Shown in pieces: positions 18,367-27,675 of a stretch of 64,000 nt of DNA (position 1 is its first letter; every line of letters starts with the position of its first letter). The notes below the pieces were generated by a model. It was given only the letters and a program-made list of their open reading frames with translations. It searched no databases and was not told the origin of the DNA. Where the stretch lies: the NCBI GenBank assembly GCA_003290465.1, contig CP030759.1, forward strand, positions 1,178,001 to 1,242,000, read 5' to 3'. This stretch comes from Candidatus Sumerlaea chitinivorans (GTDB lineage Bacteria > Sumerlaeota > Sumerlaeia > Sumerlaeales > Sumerlaeaceae). A program made the translations under genes and the position numbers.

Positions 18367-19425
18367 ATGGCGAGAAAGCGAAGCGATCAGGGTGTAAAAA
18401 GACGTTATACAATCCGCGACATAGCGGAAATGGCTGGTGTGAGCCGCTCCACGGTTTCGCTAGCGCTCAACGACTCGGACAAGATCAACGCGAAGACGAA
18501 AGAGCGCGTTCTCGAGATCGTGAGAAAAGTGGGCTACCATCCCAGTGCGATTGCCCGCAGTCTGGTGCGCCAGAAAGCTGGGGTTATCTGTGTGATCCTG
18601 CCGCAAATTGATCACGTGGTGTCGGACTTCTATTTCTCGGAGAGTTTGAGTGGAATCCTTGAGGTGGTGACGCGCAAAGGGTACCACCTCATGGTCGAGA
18701 TGGCCACGCCGGAATTCAAAGAGCAACGCAAGGCACTCTCGCTTTACCGCCAACGTGCAATGGACGGGGTCCTTTGCGTAGGAAATTTGACCACTGACAC
18801 CTACCTGAGCGACTTGGCAGAGGCCGGATGCCCCGTGGTACTCGTAAATAGTAGCCTGCCAAATCTTCATCAAGTCTTAGGAGCAAATCGCGAGGCTGCC
18901 TACCGGGCAGTCGCGCACTTGCACTCGCTGGGACACACGCGCATCGGCCATATTCGTGGTAGCGAATTCGTGACCACGGCCATCCACCGCACCGAAGGAT
19001 ACTTACGGGCGGTTCGCGAGCTCGGCCTAGAAGAATCCGATGAATTGCTGGCACAAGGTTATTTTGACCAACGAAGCGGTTACTTGGCCACGAAGTGGCT
19101 GCTAAGCCACAAGCGGCGCCCCACGGCTATCTACAGCGTGAACGACATGATGGCGATCGGCGCAATGCAGGCGATTCGCGAGGCGGGGCTGCGTATCCCG
19201 CAGGATATCGCGCTCTTTGGTGGGGACGATATTCTCTTGGCGCAGTACGTGACACCCAAACTCTCCACCATTCGACAAAACATGTACTCCATTGGCCAGC
19301 TGGCATGTGAGCAGCTCTTTCGGATTCTCGAAGGAAAACCGGCAACCCTTGTTGCAGAAGTTGAACTCGAATTAGTGATTCGCGAGAGCTGTGGTGCAGC
19401 GTTGGTTGCGAAGAACGCGCGTTAA
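18367..19425 (+). CDS. LacI/GalR-family transcriptional regulator
   Basis: 352 residues from the ATG at 18367; 26 extra codons upstream do not fit the family. The helix-turn-helix and hinge helix are clear: YTIRDIAEMAGVSRSTVSLAL, then the segment ending VGYHPSAIARSLVRQ. A periplasmic-binding-protein-like sugar-sensing core follows (FVTTAIHRTEGYLRAV, SVNDMMAIGAMQAIREAG, PKLSTIRQNM). It is encoded divergently from the secreted protein and sugar importer and probably represses them until their sugar is present. Confidence 0.92.
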   Translation: MARKRSDQGVKRRYTIRDIAEMAGVSRSTVSLALNDSDKINAKTKERVLEIVRKVGYHPSAIARSLVRQKAGVICVILPQIDHVVSDFYFSESLSGILEVVTRKGYHLMVEMATPEFKEQRKALSLYRQRAMDGVLCVGNLTTDTYLSDLAEAGCPVVLVNSSLPNLHQVLGANREAAYRAVAHLHSLGHTRIGHIRGSEFVTTAIHRTEGYLRAVRELGLEESDELLAQGYFDQRSGYLATKWLLSHKRRPTAIYSVNDMMAIGAMQAIREAGLRIPQDIALFGGDDILLAQYVTPKLSTIRQNMYSIGQLACEQLFRILEGKPATLVAEVELELVIRESCGAALVAKNAR

Positions 19426-19764
19426 CGTTTCCTGTTCGCTAGCATCTCCCTCATCTCATTTGACGACGGCTTTTCGAAAACCACACGCTTGCATTCAGCG
19501 ACGGAAAGTTGTTCTTTTCGTCAACTCTCTTCTCCCGCATTTTCTAGCCTCACGATTGGATGCTCCGTTATGGCGGTTAGGACAATCGGGTCGGGATTTC
19601 CTCGTTGCCCCGTGCGAACAAGCATGTAGCCTTGATTAGTCAGGCCCAAGACAAGGAAGAGGTGTGTTTTCTAAGCAACCACATGCACCCAGCGCGGTCG
19701 TTCTCCACGAAAGGCTTGTTCAGACCTTCTCTAACGTAGAATAACCCAAGCACGGTGACGAGAC
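19426..19764. other. Intergenic stretch between the LacI regulator and metG, nothing recognised
   Basis: A 339-base space between convergent genes. I see no convincing frame, RNA gene or strong terminator hairpin. Confidence 0.4.
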
Positions 19765-21357
19765 CTACGACCGTTTCTCGAGCTTGGGGAAGAGAATTGT
19801 GCCCGCGGAGACGCGCTGCCCGTCGAGTCGGCCCCACCTCATCTCTTGCGAGAAAGAAGCCCCAGAAAGCGGCTCCTCGATTCCAAGCTGCTGCCAAATT
19901 GCTTGCGCCGACCGCGAAATGAACGGGAACAGCAGAACTGCCGATAAGCGCAACCCTTCAGCTAAGGTGTAAAGTACCTGCGTCAATCTTTCGCGTTTTG
20001 CTGGATCTTTTGCAAGCTGCCAAGGCTGCTGTTCGGTCACGTAGACATTCATTTTTGACACAGCGCCCATCACACGTTGCAAAAGCTGGGCGAAAAGCCC
20101 CTCATCGATGAGTTGCTCGTAGATGCTTCGCCCCGAGGCGTCGCGAGCAAGCTCGGCAAGAGAAAGAAGCGCATCGCGAACCACTTCGTCCGCCTCTTCA
20201 AAACGCTCCGGCCGCACAACTCGCCCTTCCAGATATCGGGTGATCATGGCTGTGGTGCGGGCGAGTAGGTTGCCGAGCTTGTCCGCAAGATCGGCATGAT
20301 AGCGGCTAACCAAACCGTCCATACTGAAGACCGCATCCTGCCCGAAATCATTCTCGCACACGAGGTAGTAGCGCAGAGGGTCGGGATTTCCGTTGAACAT
20401 CGCAAGGATGTCGCGCGGGTCCACGACGTTTCCCTTAGACTTCGACATCTTCTCTTCTCCCCGCGCGATTACAAAGCCATGGCCGAAGACACGGCGCGGG
20501 GGTTCCAAACCGGCAGCCATCAGCATGGCGGGCCAAAGAAGAGTGTGAAATTTCAGGATATCCTTCCCAACGATGTGAAGGTCACACGGCCACCATTTTT
20601 GGAATCGTTCTTCGTCCGAGCCGTATCCCACCCCGGTAATGTAATTGAGCAGAGCATCAAACCAGACGTAGATCACATGGTTCTCTGCCTCGGGAACAGG
20701 AATCCCCCACTGAATGGTGGTACGGGAAATTGAGATGTCCTGCAAGCCGGGCTTCAGAAACGAATTGATCATCTCATTTGCGCGAAAAGGTGGCGCGATA
20801 AAGTCTGGGTGATCGGCAATCCATTGCTCGAGCTTTTGCTGATAGCGCGACCAACGAAAAACAAAGTTTTCCTCGCTATGCCAGACAAGTTCGCGGCCGC
20901 ACTGGGGACACAACTTCTCGCCCGCTTCTCCCACCTTCACCTGCGACTCAAGCACAAACGTTTCTTCGGGGACGCAGTACCATCCTTCGTACTTGCCAAG
21001 GTAAATGTCGCCGTGGTCGCGGACGGCGCGCCAAAACTTGGTTACGCCAGCTCGGTGCGCGGGATCTGTGGTCCGCACGAAGCCATCGTGCGAAATATCA
21101 AGCTCCCGCCACAAATCCCGAAAACGCGGGACAATTTCATCCGCGTACTCTTGAGGGCCTTTTCCTGCCTTTCGGGCCGCTTCAAGCATCTTTTGGCCGT
21201 GTTCGTCCGTTCCCGTCTGAAAGTAGACTTCATAGCCGAGCAGGCGCTTGGCACGTGCAATGATGTCAGCCCCGATCAACTCGAGGACGTGGCCCACGTG
21301 GGGCTCAGCATTCGCATACGGAATGGCAGTTGTTAGATAAAAGCGTCGCATTGTCAT
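19765..21357 (-). CDS. metG: Methionyl-tRNA synthetase
   Basis: About 530 residues from the ATG at 21357, or the ATG two codons later; a TTG at 21399 would add 14. It charges tRNA-Met. The class I signature is seen as PHVGHVLE near the N-terminus (HIGH equivalent) and KMSKSKGN. A single CPQCGRE knuckle lies in the connective domain. It lacks the C-terminal EMAP/tRNA-binding domain of longer enzymes, so it is the short form. It is single-copy in this window. Confidence 0.96.
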   Translation of the reverse strand: MTMRRFYLTTAIPYANAEPHVGHVLELIGADIIARAKRLLGYEVYFQTGTDEHGQKMLEAARKAGKGPQEYADEIVPRFRDLWRELDISHDGFVRTTDPAHRAGVTKFWRAVRDHGDIYLGKYEGWYCVPEETFVLESQVKVGEAGEKLCPQCGRELVWHSEENFVFRWSRYQQKLEQWIADHPDFIAPPFRANEMINSFLKPGLQDISISRTTIQWGIPVPEAENHVIYVWFDALLNYITGVGYGSDEERFQKWWPCDLHIVGKDILKFHTLLWPAMLMAAGLEPPRRVFGHGFVIARGEEKMSKSKGNVVDPRDILAMFNGNPDPLRYYLVCENDFGQDAVFSMDGLVSRYHADLADKLGNLLARTTAMITRYLEGRVVRPERFEEADEVVRDALLSLAELARDASGRSIYEQLIDEGLFAQLLQRVMGAVSKMNVYVTEQQPWQLAKDPAKRERLTQVLYTLAEGLRLSAVLLFPFISRSAQAIWQQLGIEEPLSGASFSQEMRWGRLDGQRVSAGTILFPKLEKRS

Positions 21358-21415
21358 GGGCTTAGAACACCGAGGACAAGACTCGAGCGCAAGTTCCAAG
21401 ATAGTCAGGGAGCAA

Positions 21416-21474
21416 CGAAAAAACGAAAAAGGTCCTCGGCGCGTGCTAACTTTGCTGCACCGAGAGGACCTTCT
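21416..21474 (-). terminator. Terminator after the glycine-zipper lipoprotein gene
   Basis: On the minus strand AAGGTCCTC pairs with GAGGACCTT, with further pairing inside a larger loop, followed by TTTTTCGTTTTTT. It lies about 30 bases after the stop at 21503 and before metG. Confidence 0.75.
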
Positions 21475-21502
21475 TCAGAGAGTGACCTCTCCGGCAGTTA
21501 TA

Positions 21503-21823
21503 TTACTTCTCAACCGTCGAGTACCGCTTCGGGGTTGCGCTGGGATCAGGAGGCGGCGCCACGGATGGTCGTGTGACTGGTTTGCCGTAGTCTGGCTCCT
21601 TCGTGAGAGAGTCAGCTGCCAGAGCACCAACCAGCCCACCAGCCATTGCGCCTAAACCCGCGCCTTGTGCAGCGGTGATGCCGTGGGCTGCGTGACCCCA
21701 CACTCCGCCAACAAGGCCACCGGCCACCGCTCCTGCGCTTGCGCCCTTCTGGACCGGAGTCATATTCGCGCACCCGGTCAGAAGCGCGACTGTCACACTT
21801 GCAATCAGCAGCCGTTTTTTCAT
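21503..21823 (-). CDS. Small lipoprotein with glycine-zipper membrane segment
   Basis: 106 residues from the ATG at 21823 (GGAGG upstream); 17 codons earlier is possible but unlikely. The lipobox is LLTGCAN, so the protein is lipid-modified on the cysteine. Glycine-rich repeats (GASAGAVAGGLVGGVWG and GAGLGAMAGGLVGALA) form two glycine-zipper helices, as in SlyB/OsmB-type lipoproteins. A Pro/Ser-rich tail follows. It probably affects outer-membrane stability; no specific function is known from the sequence. Confidence 0.82.
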   Translation of the reverse strand: MKKRLLIASVTVALLTGCANMTPVQKGASAGAVAGGLVGGVWGHAAHGITAAQGAGLGAMAGGLVGALAADSLTKEPDYGKPVTRPSVAPPPDPSATPKRYSTVEK

Positions 21824-22200
21824 GGTCCCATAACCTCCAAACACCAAGACTCGCAAACTCCCTGCAGACCTCACTTAGGGATGTTATGCATAAACAGTGC
21901 CAACAGAGGCCGCGGAACGCAGATAAGGAATCTCCGCAACATGTAAGTTCCTGATTTTCAGCATCAAAGCAAAGGTGACTGATGACAACTCCAGCGGGAA
22001 TTAGTGAGCGCATGCTGTCCCAAAATGATTGGAACGTGAACACTTTGCGCTACGGGTGTGTCGGGAGATTTCTCGGTCCAGACGATTCCTCTTGCGAAGC
22101 TAAGTCGGTTCTCATGGCAATAATTCGCGTAAAGAGTCGGTAATGTTCGCGCGAACCAATATAAATACGACCCGAATTAAGGTTTGAAGGACCGGCTTCA
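21824..22200. other. Divergent intergenic region before atpC
   Basis: A 377-base stretch that must hold the promoters of the lipoprotein gene and the atpC gene. I see no real frame or RNA. No other ATP synthase gene is present. Confidence 0.4.
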
Positions 22201-22470
22201 ATGGCAAACCTGTTCAGAGTGCAGATGTTTACGCAAGAGCGATTGATTCTGGAAGATGAGATAACTTCGTTGATTCTCCCCGGGGCAGATGGCTATTTTG
22301 GTGTTCTCGCTCACCACGCGCCTCTCGTTGCAACCTTGGGACAAGGCACCGTGCGCGTTAAGAAGTTTGACGATGAACGAACTTACGGAATCTCCGGTGG
22401 CTTTGTAGAAGTCGCGGACAATGTTGTAACCATCCTTGCGGATGCAGTGAGTGAACCGCTTGAGGCGTAG
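22201..22470 (+). CDS. atpC: F-type ATP synthase epsilon subunit, beta-sandwich domain only
   Basis: 89 residues, shorter than the usual 130-140. It matches the N-terminal beta-sandwich of AtpC: ITSLILPGADGYFGVLAHHAPLVATLG is the diagnostic stretch. The C-terminal helical hairpin that can inhibit the enzyme in other bacteria is absent. AAGGA lies about 9 bases upstream. It normally follows atpD; here it stands alone between a lipoprotein gene and an APC permease, 74 bases before the permease start. Confidence 0.88.
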   Translation: MANLFRVQMFTQERLILEDEITSLILPGADGYFGVLAHHAPLVATLGQGTVRVKKFDDERTYGISGGFVEVADNVVTILADAVSEPLEA

Positions 22471-22544
22471 CTCAACGCATGCTTCCGACAATCGACGATC
22501 AGACGCGTTATGAAATTTGGAGACATTAAGAGCACTTCCCAATC

Positions 22545-24593
22545 ATGAATACCTCAGACGAGTACCCAAGTCGCACAGATAAGGTCGCGCATTCCTCAGG
22601 ACAATCCATCTCAAGCGGGGGCGGGGCGAAAGTCGTCGTTCTCACCACGGCGATGCTCACTTTCATTTCCTTCTGGCATGCAGCAGCCGTGGTGCTCAAC
22701 GATTTGGCGAGCACTGCTTACTACATTGGGGGGATCGCAGAGCACGCCATCGGAAAAGCAGCACCGTGGTTTATCTTGATGGTGATGCTGTTTTCCGGCT
22801 GCGTCCGAGCGGTCTACATTGAAAGCTGCTCGATGTTTGTGCGGGGAGGAGTCTATCGCATCGTCCGCGAGGCGATGGGACATTTTATGGCCAAGATCGC
22901 GGTGTCGGCCTTAGTGTTTGATTTCGTCCTCACCGGGCCGATCTCCTCCGTCTCAGCTGGCCATTATGTCCACAACCTGCTGGAGCAGGCACTTCACGCG
23001 CTCGGTGTTGAGTTCCCTATTTCCGCGAAATGGTTTGCCGTGATCTTCGCGCTCGCCGTCACAGCCTACTTCTATTGGCTCAACATCAAGGGGATCGAGG
23101 AGAGCAGCGATAAAGCGCTTAAGATCATGATCGTGACAGGCGTCATGGTCGCGATGTTGGTTGTTTGGTCGGCCCTCACGATCTACGTCCGGCGCAGCCC
23201 ACTACCACCTTTTGAACTTCAACTAAGCGATCACGCACTTGGTTGGTTGAAGGATGTGCCGTGGGTGAAGACGTTCAGCCTTGCCGTCTTCTTCGTGGCA
23301 TTTGGCCACTCGCTACTGGCGATGAGCGGCGAAGAAACGCTGGCTCAGGTGTACCGGGAGATTCAGGCGCCGAAGCACAAGAACCTTGTTCGTGCTTCGT
23401 GGGTGATTTTTGCTTTTTCGTTTACATTTACAGGGCTATGCTCCCTTGCCGCCGTGATGATCGTGCCTGACGATGTTCGTAAAGCGGCGGGAGAGAACCT
23501 GTTGAATGCCTTAGTCATGCACCTTGTGGGGCCGACCGGTTTGAAGCTGGCGATGACAGCATTTGTCGTAGGCGTGGGTGCTTTGATTTTGTCCGGGGCA
23601 GTGAACACCTCCATCATCGGGTCCAATGGGGTGCTCAATCGCGTTGCTGAGGACGGGATCTTGGACGATTGGTTCCGTCACCCCCATCGGCGATTTGGAA
23701 CGACTTATCGCATCATCACTCTTATTGCAGTTCTGCAAGCATGTGTGATTGTTGCGAGCCGAGGGGAAGTCACCATCTTGGGCGAGGCTTACGCGTTTGG
23801 CGTGGTTTGGAGCTTTGCCTTCATGGCCCTATCCATGTTCATTTTGCGCTTCAAGTATCGTGGGGAGCGCACTTGGAAAGTTCCCTTCAATATCCGTTTC
23901 GGAAATGTCGAGCTGCCAATTGGCCTCGGGTTTGTGACGCTCATTTTAGTTGGTGTGGCTATTACGAATCTATTGACGAAGCAACTGGCGACTATCTCGG
24001 GCATTTCTTTTACCACAGCCTTTTTCGTTCTTTTTTCGGTCTCGGAATATCTGACGAATCGCAAGCGCGCTCGAGCCAACTTGCAGCATGAACATAAAGA
24101 GAAATTCGTGCTCGACCGTAAGAGTGAGCTTTCTGCGAACATTCTGGATCTCGAGCCGGACAGGACACGCGTTTTGGTGCCTGTGCGGGATCCAAACAAC
24201 TTGATCCACCTCAAGGCCGCACTGGAAGAGGCTCACGAGCGCAATACCGAGGTGATCGTCATTACCATCAAAGTGGAGAAACACGAGCAAAGCTTCCAAC
24301 ACGTGTTCACGAGTGACGAAGAACGGCTTTTCACGCGCGTTGTGGAACTCGCCGAGAAATACGGGGTCTCGGTCAAACCACTTGTTGTCCCATCGAACAA
24401 CAGTTGGTTTGCCATCGCGCGGACGGCTTACGAACTCGAAGCAGAGGAGATTTTGCTGGGCAAAAGCGAAAAGATCCCACCCGACGTCCAACTTGAGCAA
24501 ATCACGATGATGTGGGTGATGGTGGCTGGCGAAAAGCCCATTAAGCTGCGTATCGTCCTTGGCGAAAAAGATGAATTGGCTGTGCAGCTTTAG
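22545..24593 (+). CDS. APC-superfamily amino acid permease with C-terminal UspA-like domain
   Basis: 682 residues. About twelve membrane helices cover roughly residues 25-500. The N-terminal half has the APC-like WHAAAVVLNDLASTAYYIGG segment, and MSGEETLAQVYREI marks a conserved cytoplasmic loop. The last 150 residues (from DRTRVLVPVRDPNNLIHLK) look like a universal-stress-protein domain, an arrangement known in some APC transporters. It probably imports an amino acid or polyamine, with the tail as a regulatory or nucleotide-binding domain. Substrate unknown. Confidence 0.85.
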   Translation: MNTSDEYPSRTDKVAHSSGQSISSGGGAKVVVLTTAMLTFISFWHAAAVVLNDLASTAYYIGGIAEHAIGKAAPWFILMVMLFSGCVRAVYIESCSMFVRGGVYRIVREAMGHFMAKIAVSALVFDFVLTGPISSVSAGHYVHNLLEQALHALGVEFPISAKWFAVIFALAVTAYFYWLNIKGIEESSDKALKIMIVTGVMVAMLVVWSALTIYVRRSPLPPFELQLSDHALGWLKDVPWVKTFSLAVFFVAFGHSLLAMSGEETLAQVYREIQAPKHKNLVRASWVIFAFSFTFTGLCSLAAVMIVPDDVRKAAGENLLNALVMHLVGPTGLKLAMTAFVVGVGALILSGAVNTSIIGSNGVLNRVAEDGILDDWFRHPHRRFGTTYRIITLIAVLQACVIVASRGEVTILGEAYAFGVVWSFAFMALSMFILRFKYRGERTWKVPFNIRFGNVELPIGLGFVTLILVGVAITNLLTKQLATISGISFTTAFFVLFSVSEYLTNRKRARANLQHEHKEKFVLDRKSELSANILDLEPDRTRVLVPVRDPNNLIHLKAALEEAHERNTEVIVITIKVEKHEQSFQHVFTSDEERLFTRVVELAEKYGVSVKPLVVPSNNSWFAIARTAYELEAEEILLGKSEKIPPDVQLEQITMMWVMVAGEKPIKLRIVLGEKDELAVQL

Positions 24594-25112
24594 CCACCAG
24601 CCGTCACTACAATCACCGGTGGCAATGCCGCTTGCGAAAACTCTGCACACTCCCCCACGTCGTGGAGATCCTAAGAAATTATCGAGCCGGTTCGGGGACA
24701 TCACCGTGATGTAAGTGCACCTAACGAATCAGATGCCGGCATAGGATCGTAGAGGTGAAGTTCATTCGAGGAGCAAGGAAACGTAGGGGAATAACTTGCA
24801 ACGGTCTCGGCCGGTAAGACCGCGTGCGGCAGATTAGCTTCAGCCTAACGTCTTTTTCCCTGAGGCCCACGCCGCTCTCCGGCCCCCCATCAGCTTTTGG
24901 AATTGCGGGTGAGGCGGTCCGTCGGTCAACAAAGAAAGGAAAAGCTCCCACGCGGTGCCAAGGCGCCCGACCGCACACCAACGTGCGCACCGCCAAGAAA
25001 GCTCGGAGGCCACAATGCGTCCATGGCTGAACGACCGAATAGTGCACCATGTAACCTCGCATAGGCCCGATCTATTGCGAGTCGTGCGATTCCCTACCGC
25101 ACCGGCGACCGC
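24594..25112. other. 519-base gap, no gene recognised
   Basis: The longest gene-free stretch. A weak hairpin (AGATTAG with CTAA and TCT, then TTTTT) lies near 24832-24857 and might end the permease transcript, though 240 bases downstream. GCCACC and GGTGGC around 24594-24623 form another weak stem. No frame has a convincing start or family resemblance, and I cannot match any known RNA. Confidence 0.35.
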
Positions 25113-26855
25113 TTACTTCCCGGCAAGCGTTTCAAGCTGAGAGGCGAGCTCCTCGGGCGTGGCTGGCAGCTGAGTGATCGCCCCAATCTTTTGGCCATAA
25201 GCGTCCGTTACGGCGATGTTCCCTGCACCAAAAATCTGCAGTTTATAGCCTGCCTTCGTGTTCTGCGGGAAGTTCACTTTGAGCAGCACAAATTTATTAA
25301 GTGTAGCCTGAACAGCAGGATGCGGGAAGAACTCTTTTTCATACTTATCCGCGACTGTATTGCCCGGCGCGAAAAAGAACACTAACACTTTCTTGCCAGT
25401 GTTTCTGGAAGCTGCATGCGCCGACCCTTCATCGTACACCCATGGTAAGTTTGAGCCACTTGGTGCCCCTCCGACAGGGGCAGGCGCTGCCACGGACGGA
25501 ACGGGTGGCAAGGTTGGCGGCGACGAGACGGTTGGCATCGAAGCCGGTTGAGGGGGTAGCGCTGCTGGGACAGGAGTAGGTAGGAGTTGGGTGCTCGGAA
25601 GTTTTGCTGCTCCACTCTCTCCGCCTAGCGGGGTTGGTGTTCCTGCAAGCGCGGGAAGTGAAGGCGTTGCTGCAGACGTTTCCAGTGGCGGCAGGGGCAT
25701 TCCCGAAGAAGCTGGCGAAGGGATGGGTGGGAGTGGAGGCGCCTGCGTCTGGTCAGAAACTGCGGAAAGCGACATGAGCCCCGGGGTCGCAGGCTGCCCC
25801 TCGGGTGAAGGGGGTAACCCTGTCCCAGGAGGAGGTGTCAGTGCACTTGTCCCAGCCGAAAGCTGTGGCAAAGCCGGGGTCCCAGCAGTGCCGGGCAGCT
25901 GGCTGGGCGCTTGAGCCGTGCTCAGAGAGGAAAGTGAGGGCAGCTGTTGAGCAGCACTTGACGCCACCGGGGAGGCGGGCGGCAAAGACGCACTTGCAGC
26001 ATTAAGAGAGGGCAACGCAGGGCCTCCGGCAGCAGGAGTGGCTTGGCTTGCACTTTCCCCTGAACTTTGCACCGCAGAGAGAGGTGGCAAGGTGCCTGCG
26101 GATGACGACGGCGGAGTCGACTTTTGTCCACCCGCCTGATCTAAACTGGGCAACGCCGAGGAGGCGGTTGGAACCGCAGAGGCTAATTTGGGCATGGGAG
26201 CGCCAGTTGGCGCGGCTGGTAAACCGGGTGGGAGCCCCTCGGCGGCTTTTGGTGCCTCTTGGCCCGATTTTGCAGCAAACTGGGGGGGCAATTCGAATCC
26301 AACGGGCACAAACCGAACCGCATCCGCATAAACGCGCACATTTGGCTCTTTCTCGTTAGCAGCCAGGCCGGTCTGAGGATCTCGAACCTCAACGTAGCCG
26401 TCCCTACCTTGCGAGAAGTGGTAGGTGCCAAGAGAAAACCACGTGTTCGACGGGGGCTTTGCAGCCGCATCTCGTCCACGCTGATCGATCACGATTTCTT
26501 TGTCGCCCTCGGCGGAGTGAACCTTGTAAATGACCCCTTTCGCATTTCCAGAATCCGGATACGTGGCAAACACCTCGTATTTGCCGGCAATCGGGATGTC
26601 GGGGACAAACCGAGCTGCACCAGCAGTTGGCCCTGCCGTTTTGAACATGGCTTTAGTGGCCGTCAGCCCGGGAGCCTTGCTCTTGCTGGCACTCTCCATC
26701 CAATTGCCTTCAACAACTTGGAACCAGTCCGAGTGCTGACCATCGGGAGCGGATTCAATAATGATCTCGGTTTGAGCCGCGGAAGTGATCAGCGGCAACG
26801 CGACAAGAAGCGAACGGAGAAAGCCTTTTGCTAACTTCACTGTTTCATCCCTCAT
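25113..26855 (-). CDS. Secreted protein: golvesin-like domain, Pro/Ser-rich repeats, cysteine-less thioredoxin-like domain
   Basis: 580 residues with a signal peptide in residues 8-27. Residues about 40-190 resemble the golvesin/xanthan-lyase C-terminal-like beta domain (GKYEVFATYPDSGNAKGVIYKV, GYVEVRDPQTGL, YADAVRFVPVGFELP). Residues 190-460 are low complexity with degenerate repeats of the form ALPxL(S/N), probably an extended linker. The last 105 residues look like a thioredoxin fold (GKKVLVFFFAPGNTVADKYEKEF and PATPEELASQLETLAGK) but no CXXC is present, so redox activity is unlikely. The combination suggests an exported binding or scaffold protein. Confidence 0.72.
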   Translation of the reverse strand: MRDETVKLAKGFLRSLLVALPLITSAAQTEIIIESAPDGQHSDWFQVVEGNWMESASKSKAPGLTATKAMFKTAGPTAGAARFVPDIPIAGKYEVFATYPDSGNAKGVIYKVHSAEGDKEIVIDQRGRDAAAKPPSNTWFSLGTYHFSQGRDGYVEVRDPQTGLAANEKEPNVRVYADAVRFVPVGFELPPQFAAKSGQEAPKAAEGLPPGLPAAPTGAPMPKLASAVPTASSALPSLDQAGGQKSTPPSSSAGTLPPLSAVQSSGESASQATPAAGGPALPSLNAASASLPPASPVASSAAQQLPSLSSLSTAQAPSQLPGTAGTPALPQLSAGTSALTPPPGTGLPPSPEGQPATPGLMSLSAVSDQTQAPPLPPIPSPASSGMPLPPLETSAATPSLPALAGTPTPLGGESGAAKLPSTQLLPTPVPAALPPQPASMPTVSSPPTLPPVPSVAAPAPVGGAPSGSNLPWVYDEGSAHAASRNTGKKVLVFFFAPGNTVADKYEKEFFPHPAVQATLNKFVLLKVNFPQNTKAGYKLQIFGAGNIAVTDAYGQKIGAITQLPATPEELASQLETLAGK

Positions 26856-26970
26856 TCATACGTAAGTTCTGAGCATGCTCCCCATGCCCCAACGTTCACG
26901 CCCGCTCTCAGAGCGCAAACTTACATTACCACTAATCTCCCTCTAACCATTTAGCCACTATGCATTCACG

Positions 26971-27675
26971 CTAACTTGTTTCGGGCCACAAAACACCCTC
27001 GCGGAGACGCAAGCAGCGGTCCGCTTTTTGCGCTATCTCTGGCTCATGGGTCACAATCACGAGAGAGCGCCCGTTTTCCCGGACATTACGCCACAATAAG
27101 TCTATAACATTTGCAGCGCTCTCGGAATCAAGATTACCCGTCGGCTCATCCGCGAGGATGAGGTCTGGATTGTTTATCAGCGCACGTGCCAGAGCAACCC
27201 GCTGCTGCTCGCCACCTGACAATTTGGCAGGCCGGTGGTGAAGTCGCTCCCCAAGTCCAAGCGCTGTCAGACGCTCGGTCGCCTCGCGTTCGAGTTCACT
27301 CCGGGGGCGCCCCAGAATCAAGCCGGGAATCATGACATTCTCCAGTGCGCTGAACTCTGCCAACAGATGATGAAACTGGAAAATGAACCCCACATTACGG
27401 TTTCGAATCTGAGCGAGCTCTGCACTGTTTAAACGGGAGAGCTCTTGACCTCGTAAGAAGATCTGGCCGGCAGTGACGCGGTCCAAGGCGCCTAACAGGT
27501 GAAGAAGCGTGCTTTTGCCCACGCCACTTGCTCCAACAATTGAGACTATCTCCCCCTCGCGTACCGTAAGATTGACCCCACGCAAAACATGCAGTTCGCG
27601 CGTGGCGTCTAAGTACGATTTGTGAACGTTGCGCGCTTCAAGCACGATGGAATTCTGGGAGGGGCTCTTACTCAT
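26971..27675 (-). CDS. lolD: Lipoprotein-releasing ABC transporter ATP-binding protein (LolD-type)
   Basis: 234 residues from the ATG at 27675, which overlaps the end of the permease gene by eight bases (TATGAGTAAG). The Walker A (GASGVGKST), the signature LSGGEQQRVALARAL and Walker B (LILADEPTGNLD) are all intact. It would power extraction of lipoproteins from the inner membrane. A longer frame from 27738 lies inside the permease gene and is not used. MacB-type ATPases are close relatives, but the permease partner supports the Lol role. Confidence 0.92.
   Translation of the reverse strand: MSKSPSQNSIVLEARNVHKSYLDATRELHVLRGVNLTVREGEIVSIVGASGVGKSTLLHLLGALDRVTAGQIFLRGQELSRLNSAELAQIRNRNVGFIFQFHHLLAEFSALENVMIPGLILGRPRSELEREATERLTALGLGERLHHRPAKLSGGEQQRVALARALINNPDLILADEPTGNLDSESAANVIDLLWRNVRENGRSLVIVTHEPEIAQKADRCLRLREGVLWPETS

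Noticed and set aside
19640-19897. 85-residue minus-strand frame at the metG 3' end
   Set aside because: Overlaps the end of metG in another frame and has no recognisable feature.
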